Below are positions 15,023 to 24,374 of a stretch of DNA of 64,000 nt, piece after piece. Positions within the stretch are counted from its first letter, which is position 1. Each line of letters opens with the position of its first letter. The notes under the pieces were generated by a model. That model had not been told where the DNA came from, searched no databases, and saw nothing but the letters and a program-made list of their open reading frames with translations. Origin of the DNA: Nocardioides sp. CFH 31398. GTDB lineage: Bacteria; Actinomycetota; Actinomycetes; Propionibacteriales; Nocardioidaceae. The position numbers were made by a program, and so were the translations under genes. The stretch is from positions 62,001 through 126,000 of the forward strand of contig NZ_JAKUHT010000001.1 of NCBI RefSeq assembly GCF_022436705.1, read 5' to 3'.

Positions 15023-18000
15023 ATGTCGAACAGGGAGCCACCGAGGTCGACGTTCGTCTTCGGCTGGTTCGCCTGCCCGTTCGAGCTGGCCTTCGTCTCC
15101 GGCTCGGGCTCCGGCTCCGGCTCGGGCTCCGGCTCGGGCTCCGGCTCGGGCTCCCGCTCGGGCTCCGGCTCGGGCTCCGGGTCCTGTGCCGGCTCCGGGT
15201 CGTCGGCGGTGAGGGCGGTCGCCGCCTCGCTGACGTCGGCACCGGACGGCGCGGTGGGCTCGGGCTCGTCGGCCTCCTGCTCCTCGGCGACGGCCTCCGC
15301 CTCGGCGGTGGGGGCCGGGATGTCGAAGAGCGACCCGCCGCCGAACCCGGCGGGCTCCTCGGGCTCCTCGGGCTCCGCGGGCTTCGCCGGTTCGGCCTCC
15401 GCCGCGGGTGCTGGCTCCGGGGCCGGCTCGGGTGCGGGCTCCGGCTTCTCGGCCTCGGGCTCCGGCGTCGCGGGTGCGGCGATGTCGAACAGCGACCCGC
15501 CGAACCCGGCGTCACCCGCCGGCTGCTCCGGCTCCGTCTCGGCGACCGGCTCCGTCTCGGGCTCCGGCACCGTCTCGGGCTCGGACTTCTTGGCCTCGGG
15601 CTCGGGCGCCGGGATGTCGAACATCGACCCGCCCGTGGACGGCGCGGGCTCGGCCTTCGCCGTCGGCTCGGGGGCCGGCTCCGGCTTCTTCGCCTCGGGC
15701 TTGCCCGCCGGGATGTCGAACATCGACCCGCCGAGACCGGCGTCCTCGGTCGGCGCGGGCTCCGGCTTCTTCGCCTCGGGCTCGGGCTCCGGCGTCGAGA
15801 CGTCGAACAGCGACCCCCCGGACGAGGCGGGCGTGGCGGCCTCCGCCTCCTCCTCGGGGGCGTCGCCGTGCGAGGTGGTCGGCGTCCGAGGTGCGGGGGC
15901 GGGGTCGTCGAAGAGCGACGTGCCTCCGGAGGCCTTGGCCAGCGGCCCGGCGTCCGAGGTCTCGGTGACGGTGCCGGCGGTCTGGGTGTCGTCGGACGGG
16001 GCCGGCTCGTCGCGGGTGGCCTCGTCGGCGCGGGCGGCGGGGGCGGGGGAGTTCGCGGCCTTCGCCGTGGTCCCGGCGAGGGCCTTGGTGGCGGCCTCGC
16101 CCTTCACCGACGCGAGCAGCATCTGCGCGACGTCGAGGATCTCGACCTCCTCGCGGGCCTCGCCCTTGGACTGCATCATCGTCAGCCCGTCGGAGAGCAT
16201 CACGCGGCAGAAGGGGCAGCCGACGGCGATCTGGTCGGCGCCGGTCCCGACGGCCTCGGCGGTGCGGTTCATGTTGATCCGCTCGCCGGTGTTCTCCTCC
16301 ATCCACATGCGGGCACCACCGGCGCCGCAGCAGAACGAGCGCTCCGAGTTGCGCTCCATCTCGGCCATCTCCGCGCCGGGCAGCACCTGCAGCAGCTCGC
16401 GCGGCGGCGAGTAGACGCCGTTGTGGCGGCCGATGTAGCAGGGGTCGTGGTAGGTGATCGACCGCTTCGCCGCGCCGGCGCCGTCCTTGACGGGCGTCAG
16501 CTTGCCCTCGCGCACGAGGCGGTTGAGCAGCTGCGTGTGGTGGACCACCTCGAGCTCGACGCCGAACTCGGCGTACTCGTTCTTCAGGGTGTTGAAGCAG
16601 TGCGCGCAGGTCGAGACGACCTTCTTCGCCTTCGCCTCGGTCAGCGTCTCGGCGTTCTGCGTCGCGAGGCCCTGGAAGACGAACTCGTTGCCCGCCCGGC
16701 GGGCGGGGTCGCCGGTGCAGGTCTCGCCGTTGCCGAGGACGCCGAACGTCGTCCCCGACATGTGCAGCAGCTCGGCGACGGCGCGGGTGGTCTTCTTCGC
16801 GCGGTCCTCGTAGGCGCCGGCGCAGCCGACCCAGAAGAGCCACTCGACGGAGTCCAGGTCCTCGATGTCCTCGCCGACGACGGGGACGTCGAAGTCGAGG
16901 CCCTTGGCCCACTCCATCCGCGCCTTGGGCGACTGGTTCCAGGGGTTGCCCTTGTTCTCCATCCCCTTGAACAGCTGGTTCAGCTCGGCGGGGAAGTTGT
17001 TCTCGACCAGGATCGCGTGGCGACGCATGTCGATGATGTGGTCGACGTGCTCGATGTCGACCGGGCACTGCTGCACGCACGCGCCGCACGAGGTGCACGA
17101 CCACAGCGCCTCGGGGTCGATGACGCCGTACGCCGCCTCGTCGCCGATGAGCGGACGCTCGACCTCCTTGGTCAGCGTGTCGCTGCCGGCCAGCACCTGC
17201 TCGCGCTCGCCCTCGGCGGCGCGGAGGTACGGCGCCTGCGCGTAGGCGTGGTCACGCAGCTGGGTGATGATCAGCTTGGGGTTCAGCGGCTTCTCGGTGT
17301 TCCACGCCGGGCACTGGCTCTGGCAGCGGCCGCACTCGGTGCACGAGGTGAAGTCGAGGATGTTCTTCCAGGAGAAGTCCTCGATCTTGCCGACGCCCAG
17401 CGAGGCGTCCTCGTCGAGCTCCTCGATGTCGTCGAGGCTGACGCGCTGACCGGCGTTGGTGAGCGGCTTGACCGCCCCGAGCGCCGTCCGGCCGGACGAC
17501 TCCCGCTTGAACCAGATGTTGAAGAACGCGGTGAAGCGGTGCCAGGCGACGCCCATCGTCGTGTTGAGCGCGAGCACGATCATCCACGTGAACGAGATGA
17601 CGATCTTCAGCATCGCCACGAGGTAGATGAGGTTCTCGATCGTCGGGACCGACAGGCCGGAGAACAGCTCGCCCAGCCAGAAGGTGAGCGGGAAGTGCAG
17701 CGGGGAGGCGAGGTCGGGCTCGTCGGTCGTGAAGAGCGCGTACTCGAGGCCGCGCAGCGTGATGATGCACAGGCCGACGCCGAGGATGACGCCCTCGACG
17801 AAGTAGCCCTGCCACATCGTCGACTTGTAGAACCGGCCCGGCTTGCCGCGGACGCGCTCCTTCGGGCGCGTGGCGCGGTAGTAGATGAAGCCGAGGATCG
17901 CGAACGTCATCGCCCAGGTGAACGCCTCGCTGGCCCACTCGTACGGCGGGAAGTGGCCGATCAGCGGCAGCGCGAAGTGGGCGTCGAAGAGCTGGCCGAA

Positions 18001-18267
18001 CGCGGTGAGGAGCGTGAAGAACAGCAGGCCGAACCCGACGAAGACGATCCAGTGGGCGGCGCCGACGACGCCCCACTGGAGCATCCTTGTGTGGCCCAGG
18101 GACTCCTTCAGCAGGGTCACCGTCCGGGCGCCCGGGTCGTTGGTGCGCGACATCGCGGGTTGACCGGCGCGGATGACGCCCAGGATCTCCTGGATCGCGC
18201 GTACGAACAGCGCGATCCCGACGACCGTGATGGCCAGCGAGACGACGATGGCGACGATCTGCAGCAT
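15019..18267 (-). CDS. Membrane Fe-S oxidoreductase (heterodisulfide reductase-like) with repeat tail
   Basis: A 1082-aa protein. Residues ~1-260 carry five or six transmembrane helices of the NarI/nitrate-reductase-gamma type. Two 4Fe-4S ferredoxin motifs follow (CTECGRCQSQCP and CTSCGACVQQCP), then two cysteine-rich CCG domains (WVGCAGAYED...; DPCYIGRHN...; SFCCGAGGARMWME). This is the layout of Rv0338c of M. tuberculosis, a predicted electron carrier between quinone and soluble partners. The final ~340 residues are disordered and rich in Pro/Glu/Ala and hold seven spaced copies of a G-G-S-[LM]-F-D-[IV] motif, one of them the exact C-terminus. ATG 18267. Monocistronic; the stop codon overlaps the convergent stop in CTAG. 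Confidence 0.88.
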   Translation of the reverse strand: MLQIVAIVVSLAITVVGIALFVRAIQEILGVIRAGQPAMSRTNDPGARTVTLLKESLGHTRMLQWGVVGAAHWIVFVGFGLLFFTLLTAFGQLFDAHFALPLIGHFPPYEWASEAFTWAMTFAILGFIYYRATRPKERVRGKPGRFYKSTMWQGYFVEGVILGVGLCIITLRGLEYALFTTDEPDLASPLHFPLTFWLGELFSGLSVPTIENLIYLVAMLKIVISFTWMIVLALNTTMGVAWHRFTAFFNIWFKRESSGRTALGAVKPLTNAGQRVSLDDIEELDEDASLGVGKIEDFSWKNILDFTSCTECGRCQSQCPAWNTEKPLNPKLIITQLRDHAYAQAPYLRAAEGEREQVLAGSDTLTKEVERPLIGDEAAYGVIDPEALWSCTSCGACVQQCPVDIEHVDHIIDMRRHAILVENNFPAELNQLFKGMENKGNPWNQSPKARMEWAKGLDFDVPVVGEDIEDLDSVEWLFWVGCAGAYEDRAKKTTRAVAELLHMSGTTFGVLGNGETCTGDPARRAGNEFVFQGLATQNAETLTEAKAKKVVSTCAHCFNTLKNEYAEFGVELEVVHHTQLLNRLVREGKLTPVKDGAGAAKRSITYHDPCYIGRHNGVYSPPRELLQVLPGAEMAEMERNSERSFCCGAGGARMWMEENTGERINMNRTAEAVGTGADQIAVGCPFCRVMLSDGLTMMQSKGEAREEVEILDVAQMLLASVKGEAATKALAGTTAKAANSPAPAARADEATRDEPAPSDDTQTAGTVTETSDAGPLAKASGGTSLFDDPAPAPRTPTTSHGDAPEEEAEAATPASSGGSLFDVSTPEPEPEAKKPEPAPTEDAGLGGSMFDIPAGKPEAKKPEPAPEPTAKAEPAPSTGGSMFDIPAPEPEAKKSEPETVPEPETEPVAETEPEQPAGDAGFGGSLFDIAAPATPEPEAEKPEPAPEPAPEPAPAAEAEPAKPAEPEEPEEPAGFGGGSLFDIPAPTAEAEAVAEEQEADEPEPTAPSGADVSEAATALTADDPEPAQDPEPEPEPEREPEPEPEPEPEPEPEPEPETKASSNGQANQPKTNVDLGGSLFDI
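15101..15180. repeat. Hexanucleotide microsatellite inside the Fe-S reductase gene
   Basis: Alternating GGCTCC/GGCTCG hexamers run for about 80 bases. On the coding (minus) strand they specify a near-pure (Glu-Pro)n run just before the last NVDLGGSLFDI residues. Length variation by slippage would stay in frame. Confidence 0.8.
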
Positions 18268-18423
18268 GCGGGGGACTCTCCTCTGCTCCCAGCCGGCCCT
18301 CCGCGTCGGGTGGGCACTCGCGCAGCCTAGGGACGGCGTACGCGGGCGTCAGGCACCGATCCGGTACCCGCACACACTACCCGCGGGTAACTTGATCGGC
18401 GCGTGGTGTGCGGCACACCTGGC

Positions 18424-18435
18424 TAGCGTGGGTCC
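18424..18435 (+). promoter_or_regulatory. Leaderless promoter -10 box of sppA
   Basis: TAGCGT (18424-18429) is followed by six bases (GGGTCC) and ATG 18436. The same box and spacing are found before phzF. The rest of 18268-18423, the divergent gap to the Fe-S reductase, shows no other strong signal. Confidence 0.5.
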
Positions 18436-20193
18436 ATGGCTCTCCCGACAGCCCTGACCTCCCGTCTCCCCGGCCGTCTGCGGACCCTCGTCGGCGCCGG
18501 CCCCGGTGTCCTGCTCGAGCTCGAGCTCGGACGCGGCGTCACCGAGACGCCGCCCGCCTCGCCGCTGGAGGCGCTGCGCTCGATCCGGACGCCGTCGCTG
18601 CGGACTGTCGTGAAGGCCCTCGAGGAGGCCGCCGAGGACGACGACGTGACCGGGCTCGTCTGCCACGTCGGCACGTGGGAGCCGACGCTGGCGCAGTCCG
18701 CGGAGCTCCGGGCCGCCGTCGCGACGCTCCGCGAGGCCGGCAAGCGGACCGTGGTCTGGTCCGAGGCGTACGGCGAGATGGGGCCCGGCAACACCTCGTA
18801 CCACCTGGCTAGCGCCTTCGAGGAGGTCTGGGTCCAGCCCAGCGGCGACGTCGGGCTCGTCGGCATCTCCGCCCGCGCGCGATTCCTGCGCGGCACGCTC
18901 GACAAGGTCGGCGTCGAGCCGCAGATCGCGCAACGGCACGAGTACAAGTCCGCCGCCGACACCTTCCTGCGGACCTCGATGACCGAGCCGGTGCGCGAGA
19001 TGACGACCCGGCTGGTCACCTCCGCCACCGACACGCTCGTCGCGGACGTCGCCTCCGCCCGCGGGCTGACCCGCGAGGCCGTCCGCGCCGCGCTCGAGGC
19101 GGGGCCGCTGACCGCCGACGAGGCGCTCGAGCGCAGCCTTGTCGACCGGGTCGGCTACCGCGACGAGGTGTACGACGACCTCGGGGCCTCGCCCGCCGAC
19201 GTCGAGAAGGGGTCGGTGGCGCTCAAGTACGTCGAGAAGTACTCCGGCACCGGCGGGCTGTCGTCCGTCGTCGAGAACCTCGTCGGCACGCTGCCCGGTG
19301 CCACCGACGACCCGGTGATCGCCGTCGTGGGCGCCCACGGGGCGATCAGCCTGGGCCGGTCCGGGCCCTCCAGCCCGCTCGGCGGGCCCAGCGTCGGCTC
19401 CGACACCCTCGCCGCCGCGCTGCGCTCGGCCGGCCGCGACGACGCCGTGAAGGCCGTCGTCCTGCGGGTCGACAGCCCGGGCGGCTCGTACGCCGCCTCC
19501 GACACCGTCCACCGCGAGATCCACCGCCTGCGTGAGGCCGGGACGCCCGTCGTGGCCTCGATGGGCTCGGTGGCGGCGTCCGGCGGCTACTTCATCGCCA
19601 TGCCCTGCGACCGGGTGCTGGCCACCGCGGGCACGATCACCGGCTCCATCGGGGTGCTCGCCGGCAAGCAGGTGCTCCGCGAGGCGTTCGAGAAGGTCGG
19701 GCTCGCGCAGGAGACGGTCGCCGTCGGCCGCTACGCCGACATGTTCTCCTCCGACCGCGGCTTCGACGACGAGGAGTGGGCGCGGCTCGAGGGCTGGCTC
19801 GACCGCGTGTACGACGACTTCACCGGCAAGGCCGCCCGCGACCGCGACATGGCCGTCGGCGACCTCCGTGAGGTGGCCCGCGGGCGCGTCTGGACCGGCG
19901 CCGACGCCCACGAGATCGGTCTCGTCGACGAGCTCGGCGGCCTGTCGCGGGCGATCGACGTCGCGTGCGAGCTGGCGTCGGTGAGCCGGAGGAAGGCCGA
20001 CGTCCGCACCTGGCCGCGCACCGGCCCCCTGGCCGCGCTGCAGCAGCCGGAGAACAGCCAGTCCCCGGCCGCCGCGGCCGGCGTCCTGCTCGGCGGCGAC
20101 AACCAGCCGCTCCTCGCGCGTCTGCTGGGCCTCGTGGGCCTGCCGCCCACCACCGGCGTCCTCACGATGGGTCTCGACCTGCGGCTGCGGTAG
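18436..20193 (+). CDS. sppA: Signal peptide peptidase SppA (67K type)
   Basis: A 585-aa serine protease of family S49 that degrades cleaved signal peptides in the membrane. It has the two tandem domains of the long form. The catalytic Lys is in the N-terminal half (RHEYKSAADTF), and the nucleophile Ser is in the C-terminal half within MGSVAASGGYFIAMPCDRV. The strand VLRVDSPGGS is also typical. There is no strong N-terminal signal anchor, and the first residues (LTSRLPGRLRTLVGAGPGVLLELEL) are only moderately hydrophobic, as in other actinobacterial members. ATG 18436 lies six bases after TAGCGT and has no Shine-Dalgarno. Confidence 0.92.
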   Translation: MALPTALTSRLPGRLRTLVGAGPGVLLELELGRGVTETPPASPLEALRSIRTPSLRTVVKALEEAAEDDDVTGLVCHVGTWEPTLAQSAELRAAVATLREAGKRTVVWSEAYGEMGPGNTSYHLASAFEEVWVQPSGDVGLVGISARARFLRGTLDKVGVEPQIAQRHEYKSAADTFLRTSMTEPVREMTTRLVTSATDTLVADVASARGLTREAVRAALEAGPLTADEALERSLVDRVGYRDEVYDDLGASPADVEKGSVALKYVEKYSGTGGLSSVVENLVGTLPGATDDPVIAVVGAHGAISLGRSGPSSPLGGPSVGSDTLAAALRSAGRDDAVKAVVLRVDSPGGSYAASDTVHREIHRLREAGTPVVASMGSVAASGGYFIAMPCDRVLATAGTITGSIGVLAGKQVLREAFEKVGLAQETVAVGRYADMFSSDRGFDDEEWARLEGWLDRVYDDFTGKAARDRDMAVGDLREVARGRVWTGADAHEIGLVDELGGLSRAIDVACELASVSRRKADVRTWPRTGPLAALQQPENSQSPAAAAGVLLGGDNQPLLARLLGLVGLPPTTGVLTMGLDLRLR

Positions 20194-20260
20194 CCCGCCC
20201 GGTGGTCGAGGTGTGGGGCGCGCCAGCGCTGACCTCGTCCGCACCTCGGCCAGCTATCGC

Positions 20261-20272
20261 TAGCGTCGGGCC
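20261..20272 (+). promoter_or_regulatory. Leaderless promoter -10 box of the PhzF gene
   Basis: TAGCGT (20261-20266), then CGGGCC, then GTG 20273. This is the same hexamer as at sppA and the same spacer as at dcd. Confidence 0.5.
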
Positions 20273-21100
20273 GTGCTGAGCTACACCGAGGTCGACGTGT
20301 TCGCGCGAGGGCCGCTGAGCGGCAACCCGGTCGCCGTCGTCCACGGGGCCGACGGTCTGGACGACGCCACGATGCAGGCGTTCGCGCGGTGGACGAACCT
20401 GTCGGAGACGACCTTCCTCCTGCCGCCGACCGACCCCGCCGCGGACTACCGCGTCCGGATCTTCACGCCCGGCCGGGAGCTGCCGTTCGCCGGCCACCCC
20501 ACCCTCGGCACCGCCCACGCGTGGCTCGAGGCGGGCGGTGCGCCGCGCGAGGCGGGTGTCGTCGCCCAGGAGTGCGGCGTCGGGCTCGTGACGGTGCGTC
20601 GCGAGGACGTGCTCTCGTTCGCCGCGCCCGGGTTCCTCCGCCACGGCGAGGTCGACGACGCCACGCTGGACCAGGCGCTGGCGTCGGTCGGCGTCGGGCG
20701 CGACCGCCTGGTCGCCGCCGCCTGGATCGACAACGGTCCCGGCTGGCTCGGGCTCCAGCTGGCCTCGGCGGACGACGTCCTGGCGATCGTCCCCGACAGC
20801 ACCGTGATGGCCGACCTGCACCTCGGCGTCCTCGGTCCGCACGGCGACGGCGGTCCCGCCGACGTCGAGGTCCGCGCCTTCGCGGGCGGCATCGGGGTCG
20901 ACGAGGACCCCGTCACCGGCAGCCTCAACGCCGGCTTCGCGGTGTGGCTGATCGGCACCGGCGCCCTCCCGCCGTCGTACGTCGCGCGGCAGGGCACGGC
21001 GATCGGCCGCGACGGCCGGGTGGTCGTCGAGCAGGTCGGCGACGACGTGTGGATCGGCGGCGCGACCCGGACGGTGGTGTCAGGCTCCGTCGCGCTCTGA
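20273..21100 (+). CDS. PhzF-family isomerase/epimerase-fold protein
   Basis: A 275-aa protein of the PhzF family (diaminopimelate-epimerase fold). Typical motifs are YTEVDVFARGPLSGNPVAVV at the N-terminus, LSETTFLLPP with the catalytic acidic residue (the Glu of SETTF), FTPGRELPFAGHPTLGTAHA, and VDEDPVTGSLNAGFAVWL near the C-terminus. Most family members outside phenazine clusters have no known substrate, and there are no phenazine genes here. GTG 20273 follows a leaderless-type promoter box. The last 21 bases overlap tail to tail with the CopD-CtaG gene. Confidence 0.9.
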   Translation: MLSYTEVDVFARGPLSGNPVAVVHGADGLDDATMQAFARWTNLSETTFLLPPTDPAADYRVRIFTPGRELPFAGHPTLGTAHAWLEAGGAPREAGVVAQECGVGLVTVRREDVLSFAAPGFLRHGEVDDATLDQALASVGVGRDRLVAAAWIDNGPGWLGLQLASADDVLAIVPDSTVMADLHLGVLGPHGDGGPADVEVRAFAGGIGVDEDPVTGSLNAGFAVWLIGTGALPPSYVARQGTAIGRDGRVVVEQVGDDVWIGGATRTVVSGSVAL

Positions 21101-23152
21101 GCCGCCTCGCGAGGAGGTGGCGGCGGCGTCCCGGCCGGCCGCCCGCGCCAGCATCGCGTTGTACGCCGCGAGCTCGGCCTCGGCGTTGCCGGAGCGGTCG
21201 CGACGCTTGGCCTCGCGGTCGTCGTCGCGGAACCACTGGAACAGCAGCACGACGACCAGCAGCACCATCGGCAGCTCGCCCAGCGCCCAGGTGGCGGAGC
21301 CGCCCAGGTACTGGTCGTACGACGGGTCGCGGGCGAAGCCGAGGGCGTCGTAGTAGTCCGCGCCGATCACCAGCTCGCTCGACATCACCGCGACGGCGAA
21401 GAACGCGTGGAAGGCGATGGTCACCATCAGCAGCCCCAGCCGCGCGACGTGCGGCAGGCGCCGCATGGGGGAGTCGCCGATGAGGATCTCGAAGAACAGG
21501 TAGCCCGAGGCCAGGAAGTGGATCTCCATGGCGGCGTGGCCGAGGTGGTGGTCCATGAGGACGTCGAACAGCCCGCCGAGGTAGACGACGTACAGGCTGC
21601 CGACGAAGATCACCGCCACCACGACCGGGTGGCTGACGACCTGCGCGACGCGCGAGCGCAGCGCCGCGCTCAGCAGCTGGCGCGGGCCGGTGCCGCCGGG
21701 CACGTCGGGGCCGGGGAGGGCGCGCAACGCGAGGGTGATCGGGGCGCCGAGCACCAGGAAGATCGGCGCCAGCATCGACAGCACCATGTGGGCGACCATG
21801 TGGGCGCTGAACAGGACGCCGGCGTACACGCCCAGGCCGCCCGAGGTCGACCACAGCACGAGCAGCAGGCCGAGCGTGAAGGAGAGCGTCCGCAGCACCG
21901 GCCAGGAGTCGCCGCGACGCACCAGGCGGCGGACGCCGACGGCGTAGGCGGCGCCACCGAGCAGGACGACGCTCAGCCCGACGCCGGACGGCTGCCACGA
22001 CCACAGCACCCCGCCGAGGCTGATCGGGTCCGGCAACGGCCCGCCCAGGACCGACTCGGCCCGGGTGACGACGCCGGTGGGCGGGGTGGGGGTGCGGGCG
22101 AGGGCGGCCCCGAGGCCGAACGCGGTCGCCATCAGGGTGACCTCGATGCCCGCGAGGCCGGCGAAGGTCCGCGCAGGCGTCGAGGCGGACCGGACCATGC
22201 CCCGCAGCCGCAGCGCGACCAGCCCGATCGCGCCGAGGACGACGACCTTGGCGGCGCCCCCCGCGCCGTACCCGGTGGCGAGGTCGGCGACCGAGGTGAC
22301 GCGGGTGAGCGCGGAGGCGACGCCGGAGACGGCGACCACCCCGAAGCACCACGCGGCGACGGCGGAGAAGCGGGCCGCGGCACGATCGGCGGCAGCACCG
22401 GCGTCCGCCACGCCCGAGCGGGCGGGCAGGTGCCACCACAGGGCCACGACGCCACCGGCCCAGACCGACGCGCCCAGCACGTGCCACAGCAGCGCGACCT
22501 CGGCGGTGCCGTGGCCGCCGCCCGCGGCGCCGGCGTGGCCGACGAGCAGGGGCGGGACGACGGCGAGCAGGGCGAGGCCCAGGGCGACCACCGCGCCGCC
22601 GGCGGTCGAGACCGTCCGCGCGACCACGGCCAGCACGAGCGCGAGCACGGCCTGGAGCAGCAGGGCCTGCACCTGGGACGACGACCCCGCGGCGTCGATC
22701 AGCCCGGACGGTCTCAGCCCGGACAGCGGGACGGCGAGCTGGTCGGCGTACGTCGTCACGGCCTGCGGCAGAGCGACCAGCGCCCACAGCAGCGCGAGGG
22801 GGACGACGGCGCGCACCGGTCCGCCGCCGCGCGGCGTGCGGGCGAGCGGGTCGCGGAGCGTGATCAGGGTGAGCAGCGGCACCAGCAGCAGGCTCACGAC
22901 GCCGACCGCGACGACCTGGCCGACGAGGTCGAGCGCGGGCAGCGCCCAGCCGACGACGGGTCCGGGGTCCGGGATGCCCGGCGGGGCGGGGCTGGGCGCC
23001 CCGCCCGCGACGAGCAGCAGGACCACCAGTGCCCCCGCGGCCGCGAGCAGCGCCGCGGCCGCCTGCGTGCGGCGGGCGCCCGCGTCCGCGGAGCCGTCCC
23101 CGGAGCCGTCCCTGGGGACCTCCGGAGCGGTGCGGGGGGCGGTGGAGGTCAC
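21080..23152 (-). CDS. CopD-CtaG fusion: copper import / cytochrome oxidase copper assembly protein
   Basis: A 690-aa polytopic membrane protein. The N-terminal half (to ~370) is CopD-like, with helices containing ALLWHVLGASVWAGGVVALWW. The C-terminal half is CtaG (caa3 oxidase assembly factor), with AGVLFSAHMVAHMVLSMLAPIFLVLGAP, DHHLGHAAMEIHFLASGYLFFE and FHAFFAVAVMSSE. The histidines and methionines in these helices are the presumed copper ligands. The same fusion exists in mycobacteria (Rv0102 type). It probably supplies copper to the aa3 oxidase. GTG 23152 begins two bases after the CopC stop, so the two are co-translated. It has a charged cytoplasmic tail (DDDREAKRRDRS). Confidence 0.9.
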   Translation of the reverse strand: MTSTAPRTAPEVPRDGSGDGSADAGARRTQAAAALLAAAGALVVLLLVAGGAPSPAPPGIPDPGPVVGWALPALDLVGQVVAVGVVSLLLVPLLTLITLRDPLARTPRGGGPVRAVVPLALLWALVALPQAVTTYADQLAVPLSGLRPSGLIDAAGSSSQVQALLLQAVLALVLAVVARTVSTAGGAVVALGLALLAVVPPLLVGHAGAAGGGHGTAEVALLWHVLGASVWAGGVVALWWHLPARSGVADAGAAADRAAARFSAVAAWCFGVVAVSGVASALTRVTSVADLATGYGAGGAAKVVVLGAIGLVALRLRGMVRSASTPARTFAGLAGIEVTLMATAFGLGAALARTPTPPTGVVTRAESVLGGPLPDPISLGGVLWSWQPSGVGLSVVLLGGAAYAVGVRRLVRRGDSWPVLRTLSFTLGLLLVLWSTSGGLGVYAGVLFSAHMVAHMVLSMLAPIFLVLGAPITLALRALPGPDVPGGTGPRQLLSAALRSRVAQVVSHPVVVAVIFVGSLYVVYLGGLFDVLMDHHLGHAAMEIHFLASGYLFFEILIGDSPMRRLPHVARLGLLMVTIAFHAFFAVAVMSSELVIGADYYDALGFARDPSYDQYLGGSATWALGELPMVLLVVVLLFQWFRDDDREAKRRDRSGNAEAELAAYNAMLARAAGRDAAATSSRGGSERDGA

Positions 23153-23154
23153 GG

Positions 23155-23787
23155 TCAGCGGTTCCCGCGGCGACGCGCCAGCATGAGCAGGGTGACCACC
23201 GCCACGAGGACCACAACACCGACGACCACGACCGTCGTGCTGACGCCGCCCTCGTCGGACTCGTCGGTCTGGCTGGCGGCGGGCTCGGTGTCGGACCCGT
23301 CGGCGGTGGTCGGGTCCTCCGACGGTGCGGCCGTGCCCTCGTCGGCGGGGGTCGGCTCGGTGGCGCCGCCGTCGTCCCCGGGCTGGGTGCTGGCCTTCGG
23401 CGCAGCCGCCGGCTGGTCGGCGGTGAAGGTGGTCTCGCCCTCGATCGGGTGTCCGTCGGCGGAGACGACGCGGTAGGCGATCGTGTACTCCCCGGCCGCG
23501 GCGGCGGCCGCGAGGGGGCGGGTGACGCGAGCGCCGTCGACGGCCACCGAGCCGCCGGTGACGTCGATCCCGTCGGCGGTGGTGACGGAGACGAACGCCG
23601 GCTCGGAGACCTCCTCGCTGAACTCGAGCGACACCTCGGTCGGGGGCCGTTGGACGGTCGCTCCGTCCTCGGGGTTCGCGCCGATCAGCGAGGCGTGGGC
23701 GGAGGCGGGGGCGGCGGTGAGGGTGAGGCCGCCGAGGACGGTGAGCAGGAGGGCGGCGGCCAGCGCCGCGGGGCGGGACAGGGACAT
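23155..23787 (-). CDS. CopC-domain copper-binding protein, membrane anchored
   Basis: A 210-aa exported protein. The signal peptide ends PASA, so the mature N-terminus is HASLIGANPEDGA; the terminal His is the classic CopC Cu(II) ligand, and RVVSADGHPIEGETTF supplies the second conserved His. A Thr/Pro/Asp-rich linker follows (residues ~130-175), then one C-terminal membrane helix (VVVVGVVVLVAVVTLLMLA) and an RRRGNR stop-transfer. It probably binds copper outside the membrane and passes it to the CopD-CtaG protein encoded immediately downstream. Confidence 0.93.
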   Translation of the reverse strand: MSLSRPAALAAALLLTVLGGLTLTAAPASAHASLIGANPEDGATVQRPPTEVSLEFSEEVSEPAFVSVTTADGIDVTGGSVAVDGARVTRPLAAAAAAGEYTIAYRVVSADGHPIEGETTFTADQPAAAPKASTQPGDDGGATEPTPADEGTAAPSEDPTTADGSDTEPAASQTDESDEGGVSTTVVVVGVVVLVAVVTLLMLARRRGNR

Positions 23788-23826
23788 GAGGGCTCCGGAA
23801 GGGGTGCTGCGGGGTCGGACGTGGGC

Positions 23827-24342
23827 TCAGACCACGTCGGACGGCGGCCCGCGGGCGCCGTGCGGCGCGACCGCGAGGGCGCTGCGGACGCCGGGCGGCG
23901 TCCGCGTGACGGCGAGCGACGGGGCGGCGGGCACGCCCGCGGGCGGCGGCGGGAGGCTCACGGCGTCCCGCGCCAGCGAGACCAGCGCCCGGTCGGCGCC
24001 CGCTGCGACGGCGACGGTGACGAGCGCGACCAGCAGGTGGCCGGCCAGCATGGCCAGCGCCGTGGCGGCGACGTCGCCGTGCCCCGCGTGCCCCGCGTGC
24101 ATCGGGTGCGAGGGCAGCACGACGTGCCAGGCCGCCTGGGCCAGCCCGGCGAGCACGAGCAGCGCCGGGAGCCCGGCCCGACCGCGGCGCACCACGGCGT
24201 GACCACCGGCCAGGGAGGCGAGGACCAGCAGGAGCAGGGTCGGCTCCGCGGTGGCGGTGCCGCCGCCCGCCCACTGGTGGGCCCACGTCGCGCCGGCGGC
24301 GACGACGAGGCCGACCACCGTCCCGCGCATGTCCCCGCGCAT
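23827..24342 (-). CDS. Hypothetical membrane protein with His-rich loop
   Basis: A 171-aa protein with about four hydrophobic helices (residues ~7-25, 32-50, 58-75, 92-115). A loop reading HPMHAGHAGHGD lies between helices 3 and 4 and could bind copper or another metal. It is 39 bases upstream of copC on the same strand, so it is likely part of the copper operon. No named family recognised. The start is ATG 24342; ATG 24330 is an in-frame alternative. The C-terminal ~45 residues are Pro/Ala-rich. Confidence 0.65.
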   Translation of the reverse strand: MRGDMRGTVVGLVVAAGATWAHQWAGGGTATAEPTLLLLVLASLAGGHAVVRRGRAGLPALLVLAGLAQAAWHVVLPSHPMHAGHAGHGDVAATALAMLAGHLLVALVTVAVAAGADRALVSLARDAVSLPPPPAGVPAAPSLAVTRTPPGVRSALAVAPHGARGPPSDVV

Positions 24343-24374
24343 GTGTGAAGCCCTTCGACGTCCGACCGCCGAGG

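Noticed and set aside
14908..18330. Open frame of over 1100 codons on the plus strand
   Set aside because: It lies opposite the Fe-S oxidoreductase gene, which has clear 4Fe-4S and CCG motifs. Long antisense frames are expected at this GC content.
20273..21100. Phenazine biosynthesis
   Set aside because: PhzF alone is a widespread fold, and none of the other phz genes are nearby.
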